Below, one piece after another: positions 42,411-48,600 of a stretch of DNA of 48,769 nt. Within the stretch, counting starts at the first letter, position 1, and each line of letters starts with the position of its first letter. Below the pieces are notes generated by a model. The model searched no databases. It was not told the DNA's origin and worked only from the letters and a program-made list of their open reading frames with translations. The position numbers and the translations under genes are program-made. This DNA comes from an uncultured Ruminococcus sp. (GTDB taxonomy: Bacteria; Bacillota; Clostridia; Oscillospirales; Ruminococcaceae). Where the stretch lies: positions 1 through 48,769 of the forward strand of contig CALXIQ010000042.1 of NCBI GenBank assembly GCA_944388405.1, in the 5' to 3' direction.

Positions 42411-43159
42411 TGGCAGAACGCAGAATGTTTGCAAAGTCGGTAATTGACAGTGATGTGTTTTTGGATATGCCTGCTACAACTCAGGTGCTGTATTTTCATC
42501 TTGCAATGCGGGCGGACGATGACGGCTTTGTAAGTAACCCCAAGCGTATCGAACGGATGGTCGGTTGCTCAGATGATGATTTGAATTTGCTTATTTTAAA
42601 GAAGTTTATCATACCCTTTGACAGCGGAATTGTCGTTATTAAGCACTGGAAAATACACAATTATATCCAGAAAGACCGCTACAAAGAAACCGCTTACAAA
42701 GAAGAAAAAGCCCTGCTTTCACTGGATGAAAACAACACTTACACGCTCGAAAATGATTCGTGTATACAAAATGGATACAGTCTGGATACACAGGTTAGGT
42801 TAGGTAAGGATAGGTTAGGTAAGAGTAAGGATAGGATAGAGTTAGAGGAAGACAGCGAGCCTGACGGCTCTGCGCCCACACCCTCTAAGCCTGCTACAAT
42901 TCGTCATAAATACGGCGAATATAAACACGTACTCTTAACTGACGAACAGCACTCTAAGCTTGTAGAAGATTTCGGAGAAAGCAGAATAAAAGATTACATA
43001 AAGCGGGTAGACGAATACTGCGAACAGTACGGCAAGAGCTATAAAAATTACAGCCTTACAATACGCAACTGGTTAAACAAGGACGGTGTAAAAGATGATA
43101 GAAGAAATTATAGCCCAAGCGAGGACGATGTACCCAGAGGCAGCGGGGTCGTCATTTGA
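42410..43159 (+). CDS. Replication initiator / replisome organizer (DnaD-like N-terminus)
   Basis: The 249-residue protein resembles phage replisome organizers: an N-terminal winged helix MAERRMFAKSVIDSDVFLDM, PATTQVLYFHLAMRADDDGF and IERMVGCSDDDLNLLILKKF; a low-complexity linker (about 128-150, RLGKDRLGKSKDRIE); and a C-terminal helical part ending SLTIRNWLNKDGV, as in DnaD/DnaB-like domains. The linker DNA is a 15 bp tandem repeat that may be the origin. It overlaps the loader gene by 65 nt. It should melt or mark the element origin and recruit the DnaC-like loader. Confidence 0.82.
   Translation: MAERRMFAKSVIDSDVFLDMPATTQVLYFHLAMRADDDGFVSNPKRIERMVGCSDDDLNLLILKKFIIPFDSGIVVIKHWKIHNYIQKDRYKETAYKEEKALLSLDENNTYTLENDSCIQNGYSLDTQVRLGKDRLGKSKDRIELEEDSEPDGSAPTPSKPATIRHKYGEYKHVLLTDEQHSKLVEDFGESRIKDYIKRVDEYCEQYGKSYKNYSLTIRNWLNKDGVKDDRRNYSPSEDDVPRGSGVVI
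42791..42850 (+). repeat. Intragenic 15 bp tandem repeats, candidate origin iterons
   Basis: GGTTAGGTAAGGATA at 42798-42812 and GGTTAGGTAAGAGTA at 42813-42827, with partial copies on both sides, inside the initiator gene. Confidence 0.6.
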
Positions 43160-43949
43160 CTTTAATTCACCTGAGTATCTGCAATGGCAATGCGATATAT
43201 ACAACGAGCTTCAGGGGCATTTAAACGAATCTGACGGTTACAACTGCGACATATGCAAAAACAAAGGGCAGATTGCAATTATTTCCGATGACACTGTAAT
43301 TAACCGCCCTTGCAAATGCACGCCCATCAGGGACAGCCTTAAAATACTGCGGGAAAGCGGGCTTGCAAACTGCACGTTTGATAATTTCAACTGTGGTGAA
43401 AAATGGCAGGAGAAACTGCTTGAAACCGGCAGGAACTTTGTTGAAACCACCAGAGGCGAGTGGCTGTTTATCGGCGGTCAGAGCGGCAGCGGTAAAACCC
43501 ATATCTGCACTGCCGTATTAAGGTCGCTGGTATTCAGATACCGGATAAAAGTGGAGCTTTTCAAATGGGCTGAGGATTCAAAGCGGTTAAAGCAGCTTGT
43601 CAACGACCCTGCATACACAGAGGCAATGAACGTTTACAAAACTCCGAAGGTCTTATATATTGACGATTTTTTCAAGATAAAGAGGGGCGAAAACGTAACG
43701 GCAGCTGATGTTAATCTTGCTTTTGAGCTGCTGGACTATCGGTATTGCAACAAGCTGTTGACGATTATTTCAAGCGAGCTGTCCCTCGATGAAATAGTAG
43801 ACATTGATGAAGCTATAGGTGGCAGAATAACGCAGCGTTCTGGAAGATTTGAACTTTATATCAGCAAAGACAGAAAGAGAAACTACCGCCTGAAGCCTAT
43901 CCGAAGCGAGAGCGAAGCAAGAGAAAACGGGGGACAGACCCTTTACTAA
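43095..43949 (+). CDS. DnaC-like helicase loader (AAA+ ATPase)
   Basis: Loads the replicative helicase, here presumably the host DnaB/DnaC, at the element origin. The 284 residues have an N-terminal zinc-binding pattern C51-x2-C54 and C73-x-C75 (CDICKNKG, PCKCTP), Walker A GGQSGSGKTH (127-136), Walker B VLYIDDFF and a sensor ISSELSLDEI, with an arginine finger candidate in GGRITQRSG. The start at 43095 lies within the previous gene, giving 65 nt overlap and likely coupling. A 205 nt gap follows, partly filled by repeat B. Confidence 0.9.
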   Translation: MIEEIIAQARTMYPEAAGSSFDFNSPEYLQWQCDIYNELQGHLNESDGYNCDICKNKGQIAIISDDTVINRPCKCTPIRDSLKILRESGLANCTFDNFNCGEKWQEKLLETGRNFVETTRGEWLFIGGQSGSGKTHICTAVLRSLVFRYRIKVELFKWAEDSKRLKQLVNDPAYTEAMNVYKTPKVLYIDDFFKIKRGENVTAADVNLAFELLDYRYCNKLLTIISSELSLDEIVDIDEAIGGRITQRSGRFELYISKDRKRNYRLKPIRSESEARENGGQTLY

Positions 43950-44084
43950 TACCTGACAATACTTTACCGCCGTTAGCTTATATTTCTCGCGGACAGTCAT
44001 AATGAGCTTGTAGCGGGCTTTAATGAGGGGATAAATAATGTCCCTCAAACTTTGTAGAAAACTACCGCCCTAATCAAAACTTAC

Positions 44085-44155
44085 CTCAGCGGGGACAAAC
44101 TATATTTTACAACGAAATTGGAGTGAACGTCAGTGAGCGTAACGAGGTTAAAAAA
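44085..44155 (+). repeat. Dispersed repeat B, copy B2, inside the element
   Basis: CTCAGCGGGGACAAACTAT, then AAATTGGAGTGAACGTCAGT and GAGCGTAACGAGGTTAAAAA. It ends exactly at the ATG of the sigma-like gene, and its single change AAG to AGG creates GAGG 7 nt before that ATG. Confidence 0.75.
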
Positions 44156-45024
44156 TGACAAATGAACAGCTTGCGGAATTTATTCAACTGGGAGAGGCTA
44201 ACGACTTAACGTCCGTTTTATGGGAGCGGGTAAAGCATTTGATGTTTAAAATCTGCGGGCAGTATTACGGGCGGTATTCGGAGCGGTTCGCAGCCTGCGG
44301 CGTGGAGCTGTCAGACCTGCGGCAAGAGTGCTACCCGGCGTTTCTGGTAGCCCTCAAAAGCTTTAAGCCTGCTGAGGGCAACTCTTTTGCAAGCTATCTT
44401 AAATACCCCATAAAGAACGCCTGCGCCCAGCTGCTGGGCATACGCAACAGGGACAGGCTGAATAAACAGCCCCTTGACAACTGCACGAGCCTTGATGTTC
44501 CGCTGAACTCTGAGGAAGACGCAGAGATTACCCTTGTGGCAGCCATCAGGGACGAAACAGCCGAGCAGGCTTTTGAAAACGCCCTTAACAGCATTCAGGA
44601 CGAACAGACCAGAGAGGTATTAACCAAAGCTTTGAGCAGGCTTACAAAGCCGCTGCGGGACGTGATAATGCTTTATTACTTTGAGGGCATGACACAAGAG
44701 GCTATAGCCGAGCAAGCAGGCGTAAGCGGCGAATGTATCCGGCAACGAAAAAATCAGGCGTTAAGAAAGCTGCGAGCTATGCCGGACGTGCAGATACTCA
44801 GAGAGGAACAGCGCATTGAAAAGACTCTGCATTTCAGCTCCAGAGATAACAGCATAGCATATTATCAGGCGCAAAAAAGAATAGCCGAAATATTAAAGCG
44901 AGGCGACTATCTGAGTTACGGAAAAAAGCAGGCTATACTGCATGATTGCAGAATCCGGGCTTTTCTGAACGGCTGTGCTGAATACACAAGCGTTGACGGA
45001 GCGGAAGTATCCCCCTATGGGTGA
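44155..45024 (+). CDS. Sigma-70 family RNA polymerase sigma factor-like protein
   Basis: The 289-residue protein has a region 2-like helical part (about 45-105: ELSDLRQECYPAFLVALKSF, GNSFASYLKYPIKNACAQLL) and a clear region 4 HTH (about 155-205: LTKPLRDVIMLYYFEGMTQE, AIAEQAGVSGECIRQRKNQA), plus a C-terminal extension of some 75 residues. It could direct late transcription of the element or interfere with a helper phage; neither is shown. The ribosome site lies within repeat B2. GC is a little higher than in the chromosomal genes. Confidence 0.85.
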   Translation: MTNEQLAEFIQLGEANDLTSVLWERVKHLMFKICGQYYGRYSERFAACGVELSDLRQECYPAFLVALKSFKPAEGNSFASYLKYPIKNACAQLLGIRNRDRLNKQPLDNCTSLDVPLNSEEDAEITLVAAIRDETAEQAFENALNSIQDEQTREVLTKALSRLTKPLRDVIMLYYFEGMTQEAIAEQAGVSGECIRQRKNQALRKLRAMPDVQILREEQRIEKTLHFSSRDNSIAYYQAQKRIAEILKRGDYLSYGKKQAILHDCRIRAFLNGCAEYTSVDGAEVSPYG

Positions 45025-45219
45025 GGGCAGGTCATTCTGACGCTGCCACGACCAAACGTCCCGGTAAGTAAACAGAAAGTCTGATTTGCTTAGATTTTTT
45101 GGAAACGGCGGAAAAGCAGCTGTGCAAGCCTCCTGAGCGGGCTTAATTTGCACAGGGTAAGATTATACGCCTGCGGTTAAAACGCCGTACAGCCCATTTG
45201 CGGCGGTCTGAGGGCATAA

Positions 45220-45247
45220 AAAAGAGCAAGCCTGCTTGACTTGCTCG
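45220..45247 (-). terminator. Terminator after the 86-residue ORF
   Basis: Minus strand GAGCAAG / CTTGCTC stem, then TTTTTTATG. Confidence 0.75.
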
Positions 45248-45253
45248 TTTGGC

Positions 45254-45514
45254 TTATGTATCGGCTTGCTTTGACTTAGCCCGCCTTGCCCGCTCTGCTC
45301 TTTTTCCCATAATATAGCCGTAGTTAAACACACCACAGACAAAAAGATACGACTTTTCACCGCAACAGCTTTCAAGCTCACAAAGAACATGGCTGACGGG
45401 CTTTGACATAAACAAAGTCATTGGCAGTTCACCTGATATATGAGCTTCCTGACGTGCTTTCTGGGCTTCTATTGCGTTTGGATAATCTTCTGAACATGGG
45501 TCGATTCTAAACAT
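45254..45514 (-). CDS. Hypothetical protein of the element
   Basis: An 86-residue protein of no recognised family, starting MFRIDPCSEDYPNAIEAQKA. It has a central cysteine-rich part (LCELESCCGEKSYLF) and ends with a very basic tail (GKRAERARRAKSKQ), suggesting nucleic acid binding. AAAGGA lies 9 nt ahead of the ATG at 45514; the in-frame upstream start at 45547 is less likely. It is on the minus strand, as is the next small gene, and has its own terminator. Confidence 0.65.
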   Translation of the reverse strand: MFRIDPCSEDYPNAIEAQKARQEAHISGELPMTLFMSKPVSHVLCELESCCGEKSYLFVCGVFNYGYIMGKRAERARRAKSKQADT

Positions 45515-45540
45515 TTTCAAAAATCCTTTCAAATAAAGTC

Positions 45541-45569
45541 TTGACAAACCGCCCTACAAGCGGTATTAT
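45541..45569 (+). promoter_or_regulatory. Promoter of a candidate small RNA
   Basis: TTGACA (45541-45546), 17 bp, TATTAT (45564-45569) on the plus strand between two minus-strand genes. The spacer holds an ACCGC / GCGGT inverted repeat. Confidence 0.6.
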
Positions 45570-45575
45570 ATTCTT

Positions 45576-45648
45576 ATAGGGCTGAATGTCCTTTTTGCGG
45601 GTCTTACACATTGCTTTTGTGGGTGCTTGTGTAAGGCTCTTTTCTTTT
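45576..45648 (+). ncRNA. Candidate small RNA of the element
   Basis: About 73 nt from the predicted start to a terminator: GTCTTACACA (45601-45610) pairs with TGTGTAAGGC (45628-45637), then TCTTTTCTTTT. No reading frame. It lies opposite the 3' end of the 91-residue gene. Confidence 0.5.
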
Positions 45649-45922
45649 ACGCAACTGTGAAACGCCTGCTTTCGGTCTGCTTTGTGTACTGGGCGTACAG
45701 GTCTGCGTGAGTGGCTTTAAAAGCCTTGCTGTCAAAGCGGCTTGAAATAACCGTCTTGTATCTCACCTTGTAAACGTCGACCTGCAGTTCGTCCACGTTT
45801 CTTAATAACATTTCCGCCTTGATTGCGTCCTCGATGGCGGTAATCTCTGCGGCGAGTTCCTCAGCCATTGCTTTGAGTTCCTTTAACTCCTTGATTTTTG
45901 CGGTCATGTCGATTGTACTCAT
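45647..45922 (-). CDS. Hypothetical coiled-coil protein
   Basis: A 91-residue protein whose first half is a coiled coil (IKELKELKAMAEELAAEITA, IEDAIKAEML) and whose second half is a small domain with VYKVRYKTVISSRFDSKAFK and a C-terminal ESRRFTV. Similar small proteins are common in Clostridial phages and islands, without known function. GGAGG lies 8 nt ahead of the ATG. Its promoter (46009-46037) contains a copy of the operator shared with the divergent RHH-Fic pair, so it is probably coregulated with that pair. Confidence 0.75.
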   Translation of the reverse strand: MSTIDMTAKIKELKELKAMAEELAAEITAIEDAIKAEMLLRNVDELQVDVYKVRYKTVISSRFDSKAFKATHADLYAQYTKQTESRRFTVA

Positions 45923-46008
45923 TGTTTTTTCCTCCTGATTCTGATATTCAGTTCCCGGAGCGGCTTTGCGACTTTCTTTCGGGGTGTCCGTTCCTTTACT
46001 GTGATTAT

Positions 46009-46037
46009 ATTATAACACATGTACCAGTACATATCAA
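46009..46037 (-). promoter_or_regulatory. Leftward promoter with an operator in its spacer
   Basis: Minus strand TTGATA (46032-46037), 17 bp, TATAAT (46009-46014). The 12 bp near-palindrome TGTACCAGTACA (46020-46031) fills the spacer. Confidence 0.75.
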
Positions 46038-46056
46038 TAGGTAAATTGCACAAGCT

Positions 46057-46099
46057 TGTACCAGTACATTTATGCATATTGTACACTTGTACCATTGCA
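46057..46099. promoter_or_regulatory. Operators O2 and O3 of the RHH-Fic pair
   Basis: TGTACCAGTACA at 46057-46068, identical to 46020-46031; a half-matching TGTACCATTGCA at 46088-46099 overlaps the rightward -35; TGTACA also at 46080-46085. Confidence 0.65.
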
Positions 46100-46115
46100 T
46101 TGGATATGCTATAAT
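46087..46115 (+). promoter_or_regulatory. Rightward promoter of the RHH-Fic pair
   Basis: TTGTAC (46087-46092), 17 bp, TATAAT (46110-46115). Confidence 0.75.
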
Positions 46116-46137
46116 ATATCTGAAAGGTGGTGTATAC

Positions 46138-46344
46138 ATGGCATTGACAGAAGCACGTAAAAAAGCAAACGAAAAGTACAATGCTAAAGCTTACGACCAA
46201 GTAAAGCTACTGGTTAAAAAGGGCGAACGGGAACGGTTAAAAGCCCATGCCAGCAAGCAGGGTGAGAGCCTTAACGGCTTTATCAACCGAGCCATTAAGG
46301 AAACAATAGACCGGGACAATGAAAAGGACGGCGAGAACCAATGA
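46138..46344 (+). CDS. Ribbon-helix-helix (Arc-like) protein, possible antitoxin/autoregulator
   Basis: A 68-residue protein with a basic N-terminus and an Arc-type RHH fold: YDQVKLLVKKGERERLKAHA (strand and first helix) and KQGESLNGFINRAIKETID (second helix). AAAGGTGG lies 7 nt ahead of the ATG. Four-base overlap (ATGA) with the Fic gene, the usual sign of a toxin-antitoxin type pair. It is the natural candidate to bind the TGTACCAGTACA sites upstream. The start at 46072 proposed by the longer frame would run through the promoter and is rejected. Confidence 0.8.
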   Translation: MALTEARKKANEKYNAKAYDQVKLLVKKGERERLKAHASKQGESLNGFINRAIKETIDRDNEKDGENQ

Positions 46345-47084
46345 CCGACAAAATAAAAAAAGTTTATGAGCTGAAAGAAAAGCTGGCAGGTTTACGCCCT
46401 CTGAATGACAGCGAGCTGAAACGGCTTAAAGAAGAATTTGCGGTAAACAACACCTACAATTCAAACGCCATAGAGGGCAGCTCCCTTACTTTGCGGGAAA
46501 CAGCATTGATATTGAGCGAGGGCGTGACAATTGCCGAAAAGCCAATTAAAGAGCATTTAGAAGCTATCGGACACAAGGATGCTTTTGATTATATTTTAGA
46601 AATTGCAGACCGCAAGACCGAGCTTTCCGAGAAAGTAATAAAAGAGATACACTCTCTTGTGCTCATGGCAGACAGAGAAAACAGAGGTGTTTACAGGCGT
46701 GTACCCGTCATGATAGTAGGTTCGGAGTATACGCCGCCCCAGCCTTATCTTGTGCCAAAAGAAATGGAACAGCTTATTCTTGATTATAACGAGATGATAA
46801 AGACTTCCGATGTAATTTCGGCTGCGGCTTTGCTGCATTTGAAATTTGAATGCATTCACCCGTTTATAGACGGCAACGGAAGAACCGGCAGGCTGGTGTT
46901 AAATTTTGAACTGATGAAAAGCGGTCTGCTTCCGGTAAATATTAAATTTACCGACAGGGTAAAATATTACAACTGCTTTGATGATTACCGTTTAAGCGGT
47001 TCGGCGGATATGCTGGCAGATTTGATTGCCGGTTATGAGATATCGGAGCTTGAAAGATATATCGGCATTATTGAAGCTTATTGA
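46341..47084 (+). CDS. Fic domain protein (adenylyltransferase type)
   Basis: Predicted to transfer AMP or another nucleotide moiety to a target protein. The 247 residues have an N-terminal inhibitory helix with S41-x3-E45-G46 (SNAIEG), marking a class II self-inhibited Fic, and the active-site motif HPFIDGNGRTGR from H173. The flap region with VGSEYTPPQPYLVP precedes it. All catalytic residues are intact. It is the distal cargo gene of the element and is translationally coupled to the RHH protein. It may defend against phages or stabilise the island; target unknown. Confidence 0.92.
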   Translation: MTDKIKKVYELKEKLAGLRPLNDSELKRLKEEFAVNNTYNSNAIEGSSLTLRETALILSEGVTIAEKPIKEHLEAIGHKDAFDYILEIADRKTELSEKVIKEIHSLVLMADRENRGVYRRVPVMIVGSEYTPPQPYLVPKEMEQLILDYNEMIKTSDVISAAALLHLKFECIHPFIDGNGRTGRLVLNFELMKSGLLPVNIKFTDRVKYYNCFDDYRLSGSADMLADLIAGYEISELERYIGIIEAY

Positions 47085-47089
47085 CAACG

Positions 47090-47121
47090 ATAGCAGGCGT
47101 GTAAATAGTCATGCCTGCTAT
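47090..47121 (+). terminator. Terminator-like hairpin after the Fic gene
   Basis: ATAGCAGGCGTG / CATGCCTGCTAT, 12 bp stem with 8 nt loop; the T tract (TTGTTATG) is weak. Confidence 0.6.
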
Positions 47122-47571
47122 TGTTATGCTTAACATGCCCCTGATTCAAACGAGAATGGCGTTTAAATCGATTCTAAAGCTTTCTTAGTACAAGTATATA
47201 CAAAGACACAAAAGCGATTACAGAGCGTTCTCGTGCGTCTGAGGGTATTTTGCCAAAAGGGGGGGCGAAAACTTTAGTAGTTTAAATTGTTAAAATATTT
47301 TTTACCCAATTATCGTTACTTGCATATTTTTTAGTGGCTGCGAACGTTAACTTTTGCTAACCTTTAACGATTTAAATGGCTAAAATGCCTGCTTCCCATT
47401 TAACGAAAAGTTATAAATTAGTTGCAGGTGGATGAAGCCGGAGCGCACCACCCCCCCATAAGCAATAGCAAGTACCGTCTGAGGGATTGGAACAGAGGTG
47501 CTGAGTTTTACGGCAGGTGTTTTTTTGAGGTTTTCGGAAAGTTTTAAAGAAGATAAAGATTATCGAATTTC
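47122..47571. other. Gene-free stretch at the attR end of the element
   Basis: About 450 bp with no credible reading frame. It is AT-rich in the middle, with the related words CGTTAACTTTTGCTAACC, TTTAACGATTTAAATGGC and CATTTAACGAAAAG, a G-run and a C-run. Possibly an excision or packaging region; nothing more can be supported. Confidence 0.4.
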
Positions 47572-47613
47572 TTGGGTGTTATTTGGGTGTTACAAGTCAC
47601 AATAACACCCAAA
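47572..47613. promoter_or_regulatory. Putative integrase arm-type sites, attR side
   Basis: TTGGGTGTTA and TTTGGGTGTTA in tandem, then an inverted TAACACCCAAA; the same word occurs twice near attL (39122-39145). Confidence 0.6.
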
Positions 47614-47709
47614 ATAAGACTAAACAATATTACAATCAAAATCGGCGAAGCCCTTTATTTACGGGCATTTGCAAGATATAATTAAACATGGCTAAACAAA
47701 ATTTCTTGT

Positions 47710-47734
47710 GTTCAAGTCCCGTTTGCCGCACCAA
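47710..47734 (+). repeat. attR: direct repeat of the integrated element
   Basis: 25 bp identical to 39031-39055, a tRNA-Leu 3' fragment. The flanking bases differ on both sides, which fixes the repeat length. Confidence 0.92.
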
Positions 47735-47822
47735 GTCCTAGCGCGGACGGCGCAATATCGATCCGTTCGCTGTCGCTCACTTCGTTTTATATAGGCTATC
47801 GGTTGGTAACCGTCAAGGGAAG
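47735..47822 (-). repeat. Dispersed repeat A, copy A4, abutting the tRNA-Leu 3' end
   Basis: Begins GTCCTAGCGCGGACGGCGCA right after CCAA of attR, then GATCCG, TTCGTTTTATA and GGCTATCGGTTGGTAACC. Before the element inserted, this repeat directly followed tRNA-Leu. Confidence 0.75.
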
Positions 47823-47840
47823 TGAGTTCGTAAACAATAT

Positions 47841-47875
47841 AATCCGTTATCACTTTGTGGTAACGGATTTTTTGT
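47841..47875. repeat. Hairpin repeat C, copy 3
   Basis: AATCCGTTA-x-TAACGGATT stem then TTTTTG; matches 8509-8547. Confidence 0.55.
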
Positions 47876-47879
47876 TTTT

Positions 47880-47975
47880 AATATCGATCCGCTCGCTAAT
47901 CGCTCGCTTCGTTTTGTATAGGCTATCGGTTCGTAACCGTCCAGGGTAGTTTGTCGAGGCATCGGTTTATAAACC
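47880..47975 (-). repeat. Dispersed repeat A, copy A5
   Basis: On the minus strand it encodes MPRQTTLDGYEPIAYTKRSE and ends in the GCGGATCGATATT block. Full-length copy. Confidence 0.75.
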
Positions 47976-48060
47976 AAAATAGTCTGGTCATATGCTTGCT
48001 TTGACTGCGGCAACAAACCTACCGTTTTATCAAACCAAGTGAGCGTAAGCGAACGGCTCG

Positions 48061-48120
48061 CGTATTGCGCCGTCCGCGCTTAGGACCCGTCAAGGGTAGT
48101 TTGTCTGAGCATCGGTTTTT
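48061..48120 (-). repeat. Internally deleted repeat A, copy A6
   Basis: Both ends are present (GTATTGCGCCGTCCGCGCT and GACGGGT / GGGTAGTTTGTCTGAGCATC) but the middle is lost; the minus frame is MLRQTTLDGS then stop. Confidence 0.55.
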
Positions 48121-48164
48121 GACAGGGTTGTACCTCACAAACTACGTAGCAAACCTATGCCCTA

Positions 48165-48246
48165 ATTAAAACTTACCTAGCGTGGACAAACTCTGTTCAC
48201 CCACAAAACCGGAGCGAACGCCAGTGAGCGTAACGATGTTAAAAAA
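48165..48246 (+). repeat. Dispersed repeat B, copy B3
   Basis: CTAGCGTGGACAAACTCTGT, CGGAGCGAACGCCAGTGAGC and GTAACGATGTTAAAAAA. The upstream sequence CCTAATTAAAACTTACC is shared with B2 and B4. Confidence 0.7.
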
Positions 48247-48285
48247 AGCCCTCACAAACTCTGTAGCAAACTTCCGACCTAATCA

Positions 48286-48362
48286 AAACCTACCTCAGCG
48301 GGAACAAATCGATAGCTAAAACAAAATTGGAGCGAGCACCGCGAGCGTAACGAAGTTAAAAA
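48286..48362 (+). repeat. Dispersed repeat B, copy B4
   Basis: CTCAGCGGGAACAAATCGAT, CAAAATTGGAGCGAGCACCG and CGAGCGTAACGAAGTTAAAA, tandem with B3. Confidence 0.7.
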
Positions 48363-48586
48363 GAAAGTTCTCTGAGCCATTGTTCAATATCGGCACCGTC
48401 GTTGGCGGTCAGTCCGTCGGCAATTACTGCCTCAGGGCACAGTTCGCTGAAAATGTGCAGACTGTTGTCGATGGAATCGCTGGAGCTGGTGCAGAACGGA
48501 ATAATTGTTTTGCCGGAAAAATCGTAGGATTCAAGGAACGTCCCTATCATGGCAGGGGCTTCGTCCCACCATATTGCGTGTCCAAA
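48356..48586 (-). pseudogene. C-terminal remnant of a flavodoxin-like gene
   Basis: About 77 codons without the N-terminal FMN-phosphate loop. It reads IWWDEAPAMIGTFLESYDFS, GKTIIPFCTSSSDSIDNSLH and ends GADIEQWLRELSF, matching the C-terminal half of flavodoxins of the flavodoxin_4 type. Upstream in frame is a stop (48587-48589), and unrelated repeat sequence begins there. So the gene has been cut by insertion or deletion. An internal ATG at 48550 exists but has no ribosome site. Confidence 0.7.
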
Positions 48587-48600
48587 TTAATACAATCAAC

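Larger units (their letters stand above)
39031..47734. mobile_element. 8.7 kb tRNA-Leu integrative element, PICI-like satellite or IME
   Basis: Bounded by 25 bp direct repeats, with the integrase next to attL. Order: integrase and XRE repressor (minus), then small HTH, Xis-like, winged helix, replication initiator, DnaC-like loader and sigma-like genes (plus), then two small minus genes, a candidate sRNA, and RHH-Fic (plus). The int-repressor / divergent xis-rep layout is that of phage-inducible chromosomal islands. No terminase, capsid, relaxase or secretion gene is seen, so it depends on a helper or is mobilised by another route. Confidence 0.85.

Noticed and set aside
39031..47734. Calling the island a complete prophage or an ICE
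   Set aside because: No capsid, portal, terminase, lysis, relaxase or type IV secretion gene is found in its 8.7 kb.
47813..48016. A 67-codon minus-strand frame as a stand-alone gene
   Set aside because: It is mostly repeat A sequence; reported under the repeat rather than as a gene, although the shared peptide is noted as a finding.
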